Part shown: piece after piece, positions 50,477-57,867 of the stretch | Numbering within the stretch: position 1 is the first letter of the stretch | How the letters are laid out: each line of letters opens with the position of its first letter | NCBI GenBank assembly: GCA_016703965.1 | Contig: JADJBB010000002.1 | Location: forward strand, 434,001-498,000 | From: Acidobacteriota bacterium | GTDB taxonomy: Bacteria; Acidobacteriota; Blastocatellia; Pyrinomonadales; Pyrinomonadaceae | Direction: 5' to 3' | Length of the DNA: 64,000 nucleotides | Notes under the pieces: model-generated | Told to the model about the DNA's origin: nothing | Databases searched by the model: none | Seen by the model: the letters and a program-made list of their open reading frames with translations, nothing else | Translations under genes and position numbers: made by a program

Positions 50477-51271
50477 ATGACTTTTGAGACTGTTTTATAC
50501 GAGTTAAAAGATGGCGTCGCGACCGTGACGATGAACCGGCCGGATGCTTTGAATGCTTTGTCGATGCAACTGACGCTGGATCTCGGGGCTGCGTTTCGGC
50601 AGGCCGTTGCGGATGGTGCTCGTGCCGTGATCCTGACCGGAACCGGACGTGCCTTCTGCTCCGGTGGCGATCTGCGTGAGATGCAGTCCATGTGGGAAAA
50701 AGAAGGCCGCATCGAGGCATTTCTTGAAGATCCGCTCGGGGCTTTGCACGACGTGATCAGGCTGATGCGCGAGACGCCGATACCGTTTGTCGGGGCAGTT
50801 AACGGCGTTTGTGCGGGTGCGGGCGTGAATTTTGCCCTAGCGTGCGACATCGTCATTGCGGCTGAAGACGCGTCGTTCCGCGAGGCTTTTGTGCGGATCG
50901 GTTTGTCGCCGGATTGCGGCGGAACGTTCTTCCTGCCGCGTGCCGTCGGTGACAAGATCGCTGCCGAACTTTTCATGACCGGCGATGCCGTAACGGCAGA
51001 AAGAGCCTTGCGCATCGGTATGATCAACCACGTCGTTCAGCCGCAGTTACTAGAGATCGAAGCCGCAAAGATGGCCGCCAAACTCGCGGGCGGCCCGACC
51101 GGATCGATCGGCCGTATCAAACGAATGCTAAACGCTTCGTCGTCAAACGATCTCTCCCAGCAGCTCGCCCTTGAACACGAATGCCAGATCGAATCCGGCA
51201 AATCGGCTGATTTCAAAGAAGGCGTTGCAGCGTTTTTTGAGAAACGCCCGCCGAATTTTACGGGAAACTAG
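50477..51271 (+). CDS. Enoyl-CoA hydratase/isomerase family protein
   Basis: 264 residues, crotonase fold. Oxyanion-hole segments are TGTGRAFCSGGDLREM and GAVNGVCAGAGVNFALACDI. Catalytic positions near SFREAFVRIGLSPDCGGTFF show Glu in the first region (FREAFV) and Asp in the second (SPDCG), as in PaaG-type isomerases rather than the two-Glu hydratases. A 2-(1,2-epoxyphenyl)acetyl-CoA isomerase-like or enoyl-CoA isomerase role is therefore possible. Normal length; own terminator follows. Confidence 0.9.
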   Translation: MTFETVLYELKDGVATVTMNRPDALNALSMQLTLDLGAAFRQAVADGARAVILTGTGRAFCSGGDLREMQSMWEKEGRIEAFLEDPLGALHDVIRLMRETPIPFVGAVNGVCAGAGVNFALACDIVIAAEDASFREAFVRIGLSPDCGGTFFLPRAVGDKIAAELFMTGDAVTAERALRIGMINHVVQPQLLEIEAAKMAAKLAGGPTGSIGRIKRMLNASSSNDLSQQLALEHECQIESGKSADFKEGVAAFFEKRPPNFTGN

Positions 51272-51294
51272 TATTCCAGTTTCACATTCTGTCT

Positions 51295-51335
51295 AACGCC
51301 GCTCGGGACAATTGGCCCGGCGGCGTTTTCGATTT
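51295..51335 (+). terminator. Rho-independent terminator of the enoyl-CoA hydratase gene
   Basis: An interrupted G+C-rich stem (AACGCCG...CGGCGTT, with an inner CGGG/CCCG pair) is followed by TTTTCGATTTT. Confidence 0.85.
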
Positions 51336-51366
51336 TCCCGACAAGTTTTTAAATTCACTTCCCCAA

Positions 51367-51395
51367 TTGACAGAGAATTTCTGTTCCGATATTCT
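51367..51395 (+). promoter_or_regulatory. Sigma-70-type promoter of the iron-responsive locus
   Basis: Perfect TTGACA at 51367-51372 and TATTCT at 51390-51395, with 17 bases between. The expected transcription start near 51402 falls against the Fur box. Confidence 0.75.
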
Positions 51396-51405
51396 CATTT
51401 TCATT

Positions 51406-51430
51406 AATGATAATGAAAATCATTATCATT
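51406..51430. promoter_or_regulatory. Fur box
   Basis: Perfectly symmetric 10-bp arms AATGATAATG and CATTATCATT around a 5-base centre, a near-consensus Fur operator. It begins 10 bases after the -10 hexamer, so bound Fur with iron would block this promoter. It controls the small CxxC gene and most likely the PepSY-TM gene. Confidence 0.9.
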
Positions 51431-51481
51431 AGAATCTGAAAGACAAAACAAAAAAAGATCAACTATTTAGGAGGTTCATGG

Positions 51482-51730
51482 ATGGAGATCACGAGAACGG
51501 CGAAACCGGTTCGAAACATGGCAAATGTGACAGCTTGGCAGTGCCGCGGATGTGGGGTGGTTCATATGTCTGTCGGGAAAATGGTGTTGAATTTTACGCG
51601 AGAAGAGTTTTCGGGCTTCACTGAGGCCGTCGTCGATATCAACTACAGCGATTGGCCGGTCCGCGACGGCTCGATCTTTGACCTGATGGATCACGATGGC
51701 GAGACCTACATGAACGCGTCCGTGCAATAA
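51482..51730 (+). CDS. Small CxxC protein under Fur control
   Basis: 82 residues. AGGAGG lies seven bases upstream of this ATG; an ATG four bases earlier (51478) is in another frame. The sequence has CRGCG, possibly a metal or Fe-S knuckle, then FTREEFSGFTEAVVDINYSD and a polar C-terminus. I recognise no family. Its position directly behind the Fur box and ahead of an iron-related membrane protein suggests a role in iron uptake or sparing. Confidence 0.75.
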   Translation: MEITRTAKPVRNMANVTAWQCRGCGVVHMSVGKMVLNFTREEFSGFTEAVVDINYSDWPVRDGSIFDLMDHDGETYMNASVQ

Positions 51731-51815
51731 ACGAGATTCGTGATCTTTAGTGTATTTTCGTTGTTCCAATTCTCAAGAAGTAACCACGAAAATTCACGAA
51801 AGCACACAAAAAAAG

Positions 51816-52958
51816 ATGAAAATATTTCGTAAAACATTGTTCTGGCTGCACTTGGTCGCGGGTGTGCTGGGCGGGATCGTGATCTTTATCATGTGCGTGA
51901 CCGGAGCGGCTCTGTCGTTTGAGAAGAATATTCTCGAAAGGGTCGAGTACGGCCAGCGGTTCGTGACTGTAGGTGAAAAACGACTGAGCGAGCAGGAATT
52001 GCTGGCCAAGGTGCTGGAGCAGAAGCCGAATGCGAAACCTTCGTCAATGGCGGTATCGAACAACCCGGCGGCTTCGGTCACGTTTGCTCTCGGCCGTGAA
52101 GGCTTGGTATTTGTTGATCCTAATACGGGAGCAATAACTGGTGAAGGGAACAAGAGCCTAAGGGCGTTCTTCGGAACGATGACCGATCTGCATCGCTGGA
52201 TCGCTCTGTCAGGCGACGGGCGTCCCATTGGAAAAGCGATCACGGGTGCGTGCAATCTGATGTTCCTTTTCCTGGCGATCTCAGGCGTATACATATGGTT
52301 TCCGCGAAAGTTTACGTGGAAGCATTTTAGGCCAGTCCTTTGGTTTCGCTCGACCGAGTCGGGCAAGGCACGCGATTTTAACTGGCATAATACAATTGGA
52401 TTTTGGTCATCGCTGGTGCTGGTGATCCTAACGACCACGGCGGCAATTATCTCGTATCAATGGGCGGGGAATTTGCTTTACACGCTGACCGGCAATGAAG
52501 TTCCCACGCCGCAGGCTCCGGCTCCGCCGAAGAACGCTCCGTCTGCCGAACAGGCTTTTGTGATCCCGGAGAATATTAATTCACTCTGGTCGCGTGCCGC
52601 CGCTCAAAGCGAAGGCTGGAAGTCTATCTCGATGCGGTTGCCCGCCGCGAAGGATGCGGTTTTCACGATCGACGAAGGCAAGTCGCTTAACATTTTTGCC
52701 CGATCGACGCTGACGCTCGACGCCGCGAGCGGCGAGATCACAAAATGGGACCCGTACGAAAAGCGTAACGCGGCTCAGCAGCTTCGGTCGTGGTCAAGAT
52801 TTACGCACACCGGCGAATCTTTCGGCATCATTGGCCAGATCATCGGATTCATCGCATGTATCGGCGGCGCGTTTCTGGTCTATACAGGATTCGCACTCAC
52901 ATTTAGACGCTTGACCGGCTGGGTGCGAAAGCGGTCGAACGAGACCAGTCTGCCCTAA
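51816..52958 (+). CDS. PepSY-associated transmembrane protein (iron-regulated type)
   Basis: 380 residues from ATG 51816 (MKIFRKTLFWLHLVAGVLGG); an upstream in-frame start would add non-protein-like residues from a repeat. Four membrane segments: about 7-30, 140-165 (GACNLMFLFLAISGVYIWFP), 192-215 (IGFWSSLVLVILTTTAAIIS), and 340-365. Periplasmic PepSY-like parts lie between them. Conserved His in LHLVAG, TDLHRW and FNWHN may bind haem. Relatives often accompany TonB siderophore receptors and are thought to reduce ferric complexes. The Fur box upstream fits. Confidence 0.88.
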   Translation: MKIFRKTLFWLHLVAGVLGGIVIFIMCVTGAALSFEKNILERVEYGQRFVTVGEKRLSEQELLAKVLEQKPNAKPSSMAVSNNPAASVTFALGREGLVFVDPNTGAITGEGNKSLRAFFGTMTDLHRWIALSGDGRPIGKAITGACNLMFLFLAISGVYIWFPRKFTWKHFRPVLWFRSTESGKARDFNWHNTIGFWSSLVLVILTTTAAIISYQWAGNLLYTLTGNEVPTPQAPAPPKNAPSAEQAFVIPENINSLWSRAAAQSEGWKSISMRLPAAKDAVFTIDEGKSLNIFARSTLTLDAASGEITKWDPYEKRNAAQQLRSWSRFTHTGESFGIIGQIIGFIACIGGAFLVYTGFALTFRRLTGWVRKRSNETSLP

Positions 52959-53045
52959 ACCGCCGCAGAAAAGTTACAAAAATACCTCGTTCCTCAGCCC
53001 ACCTTTTCTAACCGTGGAACTAAATAGTGATCGAGCAAGATCATT

Positions 53046-53067
53046 GGCATCACAGCCCGGTGATGCC
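53046..53067. terminator. Hairpin after the PepSY-TM gene
   Basis: Perfect 8-bp stem (53046-53053 with 53060-53067), 88 bases after the stop. No T tract, so it may only be a weak terminator. Confidence 0.35.
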
Positions 53068-53123
53068 ACCCTCCATTTCCGGTTGATTTACTAAATGAAC
53101 GCCGCAAACTAACATCTAAATAG

Positions 53124-54104
53124 ATGTCCGAATACCGTATTTTCTATTCGCCCTACTACTATGCCGACATCGGCGAAGGCCACGTTTTTCCGATCCGTAA
53201 ATTTGAGATAGCGAAGGATATTTTGCTCGCGGAGGGCACTTTATCGCCGGATGAGATAGTTGCCCCGGAGCGAGTTGCGATAGACGATCTGCTGCTCGTT
53301 CACACCGAGGATTACATCACGCGGCTGATCGAAGGGCGGCTGACGGCGAAGGAGATACGCAAGCTCGGGCTGCCATGGTCGGAATCCTTGGTGCGAAGGT
53401 CGATGCACGCGATATCTGGAACGATCAACGCTTCGCGTCGGGCTTTAGTTGACGGCGTTTCGTCTAATCTCGCGGGCGGCACGCATCACGCATATCCCGA
53501 TCGCGGCGAGGGGTTTTGTGTGCTGAATGACGTGGCGGTCTCGATCCGCGTTCTTCAGCGTGAAAATCTGGCAAGCCGGTTTTTGATAATCGATCTGGAC
53601 GTTCATCAGGGCAATGGCACGGCGTTCATCTTTCAGGATTCACCTGAGGTATTTACATTCTCGATGCACGGAGCGAAGAATTTTCCGCTTTTTAAGGAGA
53701 CATCTCGGCTCGATATCGAACTTGCCGACGGAACCGCTGACGAAGAATATCTCGAAACCCTCGACCACGCGTTGTCTCGCCTGCGGCTGCACAACGCCGA
53801 CATCATCTTCTACCTCGCCGGAGCCGACCCATACGAAAACGACCGGCTCGGCCGTCTGAAGCTGACCAAAGAAGGCCTACGCCGCCGCGACGAAGCCGTA
53901 CTGCGATTCGCCCGCGACGAAGGCATTCCGATCGTAACGACAATGAGCGGAGGATATGCTCAGGAGATCGCGGACACGGTGGATATTCACTGCAATACTA
54001 TCAGGGCGGTGAAAGAGGTGTTTAGCTGCCTGGCCTATGCGGTTTTACGGCTAAGGGCGGCCCGGTCGAGTATTTCCTGCAACATATCCGGCGGCGGCAT
54101 GTAA
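53124..54104 (+). CDS. Histone deacetylase-like amidohydrolase
   Basis: 326 residues, class of zinc-dependent deacetylases that act on acetylated amines or lysines (acetoin-utilisation/acetylpolyamine type). Motifs: GGTHHAYPDRGEGFC (two catalytic His), IDLDVHQGNGTA (zinc Asp and His), AGADPYENDRLGRL (zinc Asp) and MSGGY at the end. The normal fold ends near residue 300. The last 23 residues run antisense through the 3' end of the toxin-like gene, so the C-terminus may have been altered when that module arrived. No acetoin genes are near. Confidence 0.92.
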   Translation: MSEYRIFYSPYYYADIGEGHVFPIRKFEIAKDILLAEGTLSPDEIVAPERVAIDDLLLVHTEDYITRLIEGRLTAKEIRKLGLPWSESLVRRSMHAISGTINASRRALVDGVSSNLAGGTHHAYPDRGEGFCVLNDVAVSIRVLQRENLASRFLIIDLDVHQGNGTAFIFQDSPEVFTFSMHGAKNFPLFKETSRLDIELADGTADEEYLETLDHALSRLRLHNADIIFYLAGADPYENDRLGRLKLTKEGLRRRDEAVLRFARDEGIPIVTTMSGGYAQEIADTVDIHCNTIRAVKEVFSCLAYAVLRLRAARSSISCNISGGGM

Positions 54105-54528
54105 AAGCTGGTTTTTCCGAGCTCGTCGAATGCGGAGGCAAGGTTTAGGAGTCCTTGTGACGAAGCGAACTCCAGAACGCCAAGCGTCGTGATGGTCGAA
54201 AGTCCGCAGCGAGTGGCCTCACGAATACCTCGTCTATCATCCAGGAGTAACGCATCTGCGTGAAGTTCGAGTGCAATTGATATAGCTTCCGTTTCTCCCG
54301 GGCCCAGCCCGTTCAGTTTCGAGCCCGACGCGGTCGATGAAGTCTCAAGAGTCACCCAAGCGGGTAAGTTGTTCGCCCAGGACTGGATCTGGGACGGGGC
54401 ATTGTGATGCACCATCTCAGTGAGAACGGCTGTCGGCACCACCACAGTCGCAAAAAGAGCCGGGAGGATGTCATCCGCCCAATCAATATCAGGTAATGGA
54501 GAGGTGTTGTGTCCGAAACAACTAGTAT
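54035..54528 (-). pseudogene. PIN-domain (DUF3368/VapC-like) toxin, frameshifted
   Basis: The downstream frame reads DDILPALFATVVVPTAVL, NGLGPGETEAISIALEL, DALLLDDRRGIREA and GVLEFASSQGLL, the body of a DUF3368-type PIN RNase with its acidic residues. The normal N-terminus (LVVSDTTPLHYLILIG, first catalytic Asp) lies just upstream in another frame, encoded from about 54528. The two frames meet at the G run 54478-54480 (CCC on the plus strand). One base change in length repairs it. The N-terminal frame also lacks ATG, GTG or TTG; the expected first codon is ATA. A real pseudogene is likely, sequence error possible. Its stop overlaps the deacetylase gene by 70 bases. Confidence 0.75.
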
Positions 54529-54776
54529 TTGCGAAGCAGGCTCTCGATCGTCTGTCGATCGCGTTCCAAATACTCCCGATCAAATTGAGAGGGCAGACGG
54601 CGTTCTTTCAGCAGGATATTGGCTTCATCGATCGAGAGGCCAAGCACTTCTCTTAGACGTCCAAGACTTATCTCTTCGAGCCGAAATTTCTCGATCGTGT
54701 AGGCTTCTAGGAGGTCGCGAGACAGACCCTGAGCATCCGTAACCAGCTCATCGGGAATTGTTACAGCAACGGTCAT
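54522..54776 (-). CDS. UPF0175-like antitoxin
   Basis: 84 residues. N-terminal VAVTIPDELV, then LLEAYTIEKFRLEEISLGRL and a helix-turn-helix (LREVLGLSIDEANILLKERR), ending DREYLERDRQTIESLLRKY. This is the UPF0175 pattern, the usual partner of DUF3368 PIN toxins. Its last codons overlap the start of the toxin frame, the standard antitoxin-toxin order. With the toxin damaged, it may be an orphan antitoxin. Confidence 0.85.
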   Translation of the reverse strand: MTVAVTIPDELVTDAQGLSRDLLEAYTIEKFRLEEISLGRLREVLGLSIDEANILLKERRLPSQFDREYLERDRQTIESLLRKY

Positions 54777-54833
54777 ACTAACAGTTTAACACAGAGGTCT
54801 GACAAATTGAGGGCCAAGCTTTATCCTATCTAA

Positions 54834-56123
54834 ATGCATTCGCTGACCTACGGTGAGTTGATCCGCGGGAATAAGAATTTTCGCAATCTGCTGGCCGGGC
54901 AATTCATTTCGGAGTTGGGGAACTGGTTCAATTTTATTGCCGGGTTGGGACTCGTGCGCCTGGTTTCGGGGGCTTCGCCGACGGCGGCGGGATTATTTTT
55001 TGTGGCGAGGTTGATACCGTTCGCGCTGGCTTCGCCGATAGCGGGTACGTTCGTTGATCGCTTTTCGCGGCGGCAGGTGATGATCTGGACCGATCTGTTT
55101 CGGGTGGCGATCGCTCTGTCGTTTTTGTTTGTGAATGACCCGGGCGATCTGTGGATCGCTTACCTTGCAACGGTTTTGCTTCACTTTTTCGGAGCCTTCT
55201 TTGACGGGGCTAAGAATGCGGCGGCTCCAAATCTGACGGGTAAGGAAGGCTTGCTGGCCGGGACCGCGTTGCTCTTTTCGACCCGATTCCTGCTTATGGC
55301 GATCGGCTCGGCGCTTGGCGGCTGGGCGGCGGCGGCTTTTGGTTACAAGGCGGCGTTTATCATCAACGCGGCTTCATTTCTCATCTCGGCGTACACGGTT
55401 TGGCTGATTCCGGAAGAAGCGACTCGGGATGAGGAGACCGGGGCGAGGATGCATAAGGAAGGGAGGCAAGAAAGGCCTTCCTTCATGACTGAGCTCCGCG
55501 AAGGGTTGAGCTATACGGTCAAGAATCATTTCGCTCTAACGATCCTGATAATGAACGTTATCTGGGCAACCGGCGGCGGGTCGATCAATGTTATTTTTGA
55601 GCGGATCGGCGGCGTTTATTTTGCGGGGACCGAGGGCTGGAATCCGGATGTCGCGGTCGCGATGTTGTGGACGGCGACTGGATTTGGGCTGACGCTCGGG
55701 ATGCTTATCGCGCGTCGAACATCTATATATCTAGACCGCAAGGGCTTCAATCACGGTTTTATAGGCTGGACGCTGATAATTCACGGAGTCCTGTTTTCGC
55801 TGGCGGCTTTTATGCCGACGCTGTGGCTGTTCAGTGTGATCGTGTTTGTTTCGCGGGCGATAGTTGGAGTCGAGTACGCGGTGCAGGAAACGATGTTCCA
55901 ACGCAGCCTGCCCGATTACATCCGCGGCCGGATTTCAACGCTGGATCGCGGTGCGGAACTCACAATGTTCGGCCTCTCAAGCTACGTCGCAAGCGGAATG
56001 ATGTTCTACATCACGCCGCAGACCCTGACGATCATTTCAGGAGTCTTGTCCGCTCTCGCGGGTATTGTTTGGTTCTTGCGGGAGAAGAAGACGGAACCGA
56101 GCAATGCACAAGCCCGCGTATAA
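54834..56123 (+). CDS. MFS exporter (MFS_3/EntS-like)
   Basis: 429 residues with about 12 membrane segments. N-terminal LIRGNKNFRNLLAGQFISEL and GTFVDRFSRRQVMIWTDLFR (the loop 2-3 motif) match the EntS-like exporters that pump siderophores or drugs. A hydrophilic central loop (RDEETGARMHKEGRQERPSF) splits the halves. The gene's stop codon (56121-56123) and last six residues lie inside a palindromic repeat (56105-56220). The Fur-controlled locus is 2.4 kb away, so a siderophore link is only a guess. Confidence 0.88.
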   Translation: MHSLTYGELIRGNKNFRNLLAGQFISELGNWFNFIAGLGLVRLVSGASPTAAGLFFVARLIPFALASPIAGTFVDRFSRRQVMIWTDLFRVAIALSFLFVNDPGDLWIAYLATVLLHFFGAFFDGAKNAAAPNLTGKEGLLAGTALLFSTRFLLMAIGSALGGWAAAAFGYKAAFIINAASFLISAYTVWLIPEEATRDEETGARMHKEGRQERPSFMTELREGLSYTVKNHFALTILIMNVIWATGGGSINVIFERIGGVYFAGTEGWNPDVAVAMLWTATGFGLTLGMLIARRTSIYLDRKGFNHGFIGWTLIIHGVLFSLAAFMPTLWLFSVIVFVSRAIVGVEYAVQETMFQRSLPDYIRGRISTLDRGAELTMFGLSSYVASGMMFYITPQTLTIISGVLSALAGIVWFLREKKTEPSNAQARV

Positions 56124-56220
56124 GCAAGGGCGATTCTCTCAATTTGGACAATAATCAAACTGACCGCTGACTGATCATTAAGCTGCTTGAATCGCCCTTG
56201 CTTACGAGCGGGCTTGTGCA
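56105..56220. repeat. Paired inverted-arm repeat (family A) joining two convergent genes
   Basis: Arms 56105-56136 and 56189-56220 are inverted copies, same family as 46468-46587. The left arm supplies the last residues and stop of the MFS gene. The right arm ends two bases before the stop of the gene at 56222. Confidence 0.88.
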
Positions 56221-56221
56221 C

Positions 56222-57154
56222 TTAGGCAGTAATTATCACGGCCTTCGTTCCCGTTAACTCGGAAAAATCCTTAGTGTAAACGGTATCGACGCGGCGGATC
56301 TTGGCGACGGTGTCGGCGATGTCCTGGGTTTGGATGAAGCCGTCTTCGACGTGGGCGATGGCCCATTTTTTGTTGTGCGAGGCACGCCGGAGGGTTTCCT
56401 CGAGCAGGTGCAGGTACTGAGATTTTGTTTCGGTCGCGGCTCCGAGTTTGCCGTGCAGGCTGGATTCGAGATCTGCCCAGAAATCGCTGCCGCCGCGAAG
56501 CCATTCTTCGCGCCACGCCGCGCGGCCGAGATGGGTGCGTTCGGCCTGAGCATGAGCCTGTGGTAGACGCAGGAACATCAGATCGGCCGGGGTTTCCGCG
56601 ATGAAATCATCGGCGATCTTGTTATCGCTGGTGTTATTCTGACCATTATTGAACGTGACCGGCTGTATTGACAGCAACCTCCGGAAGACGTTCGAGAGCG
56701 GCTGCCGCAGTTCGCGGGTGTCGCTATTGAACGAGAGCACATAGTCGCCCGTTGCCATCGCAACGCTCGATGCTATCGCTCGCGACATCGGCGTTTGCAG
56801 CCTGTCGATGTTTTTTCTTACATTATCGAACCACCACGCGTCAGTCTCGCTGAACCAATTTGCCAGAGCGTGATTATTGAGCCTGTAGCCGGGAACATAC
56901 GCGTCTTCGAGAACGATCTCAACGTCGGCGCCAGATAGGCTTTCACCGCTGTTGGCGATGTGCGCGAGCGAACGGGTGGAGGCACATCGGAGCGGATCGT
57001 TAGCCGCAACCCTAACGTTCCAGCGCTTCAAATAAGCCCCGAGTGAGGTTTGCTCGGTAAACGGCAGGGCGACCGAAGTAAAGGTAAGCCGACGCAGAAC
57101 ATTCAGATCGAACGCGAGCCAGCTCCGTGGTGAAATTTTTGTTTGGCCGTGCAT
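56222..57154 (-). CDS. Unknown protein resembling a D12-class adenine methylase without catalytic motif
   Basis: 310 residues. FTEQTSLGAYLKRWNVRVAA followed by NDPLRCASTRSLAHI looks like the S-adenosylmethionine region of D12 (Dam-like) methylases, and the C-terminus (FIQTQDIADTVAKI to TGTKAVIIT) also fits that family. However, the DPPY motif is replaced by FLRLPQAH (about 195-201) and the FxGxG loop is absent, so methylation is unlikely. This assignment is from pattern only and could be wrong. It starts 8 bases after the HD-GYP stop in one operon. Confidence 0.55.
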   Translation of the reverse strand: MHGQTKISPRSWLAFDLNVLRRLTFTSVALPFTEQTSLGAYLKRWNVRVAANDPLRCASTRSLAHIANSGESLSGADVEIVLEDAYVPGYRLNNHALANWFSETDAWWFDNVRKNIDRLQTPMSRAIASSVAMATGDYVLSFNSDTRELRQPLSNVFRRLLSIQPVTFNNGQNNTSDNKIADDFIAETPADLMFLRLPQAHAQAERTHLGRAAWREEWLRGGSDFWADLESSLHGKLGAATETKSQYLHLLEETLRRASHNKKWAIAHVEDGFIQTQDIADTVAKIRRVDTVYTKDFSELTGTKAVIITA

Positions 57155-57162
57155 AGAGATCG

Positions 57163-57819
57163 TTACACCGTCTGAGCCTGAAGCACGGGCTGCGGTTTGG
57201 TTTGGGCTTTTTGGGCGGCGGCGAGAAATGCTTTGACAACCGCCGGGTCAAATTCGATGCCGGACCATTCGATAAGATATTTTTTCGCTTCCTCAGCGGT
57301 TTTCGCAGCTCGATGGGGCCGCGCCGCCGTCATAGCGGCGTAAGTGTCGGACACGCGAAGAATGCGTGCAGCCAAAGGGATCTGTTCGCCCTCGAGGCCG
57401 TCAGGATAACCGCTGCCGTTCCACCATTCATGATGCCAGCGAATGATAAGCTGAGCGCCGCGGGGAAGGCCGAGTTTTGAGGCTTCCTGTTCGCCGATTA
57501 CTGGATGCCGCTGAAGATCGAGACTTTCGGTCTCGACCAGGGCTCGCGGCACGCGGATGTATTCGCGGTTCATCGACATTTCGCCGATGTCATGGATCAA
57601 CGCCGCCTGCTGCAGAAAAAAGCGGTCGCGCGAGGCAAGGTTGAAAGCCGTAGCCATCACGTCAGCGATCGCCGCGATCCGCTGGCCGTGCGGGCTGTGG
57701 TAGCCCTCAAAACCATCGATCTTTGCCGATAATTTTAAGAGGTCACCTTCGTTTTCCTTGCTGCTGACGAGAATGCTTTCCACGCTTCTAGTTTCGCCTG
57801 ATTTAGGAAGAACTTTCAA
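57163..57819 (-). CDS. HD-GYP-type phosphodiesterase domain protein
   Basis: 218 residues, a single HD domain. Metal and catalytic motifs: HGQRIAAIADVMA, ALIHDIGEMSMN, HPVIGEQEA, RWHHEWWNGSGYPDGLEGEQ (the GYP) and ILRVSDTYAAMTAARPHR. Stand-alone HD-GYP domains break down cyclic di-GMP or related molecules. It lies 48 bases after the DUF4388/J-domain gene and 8 bases before the methylase-like gene, so the three likely form one signalling operon. There is no receiver domain. Confidence 0.9.
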   Translation of the reverse strand: MKVLPKSGETRSVESILVSSKENEGDLLKLSAKIDGFEGYHSPHGQRIAAIADVMATAFNLASRDRFFLQQAALIHDIGEMSMNREYIRVPRALVETESLDLQRHPVIGEQEASKLGLPRGAQLIIRWHHEWWNGSGYPDGLEGEQIPLAARILRVSDTYAAMTAARPHRAAKTAEEAKKYLIEWSGIEFDPAVVKAFLAAAQKAQTKPQPVLQAQTV

Positions 57820-57867
57820 GTGTAGATTCGGTTTTGATTTTTGGGGCCCAAATATCGTCGGAGAGGG

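Noticed and set aside
54035..54583. The 182-codon minus-strand frame taken as an intact toxin
   Set aside because: Its first 40 residues are out of frame relative to the PIN family N-terminus, which is visible in the neighbouring frame.
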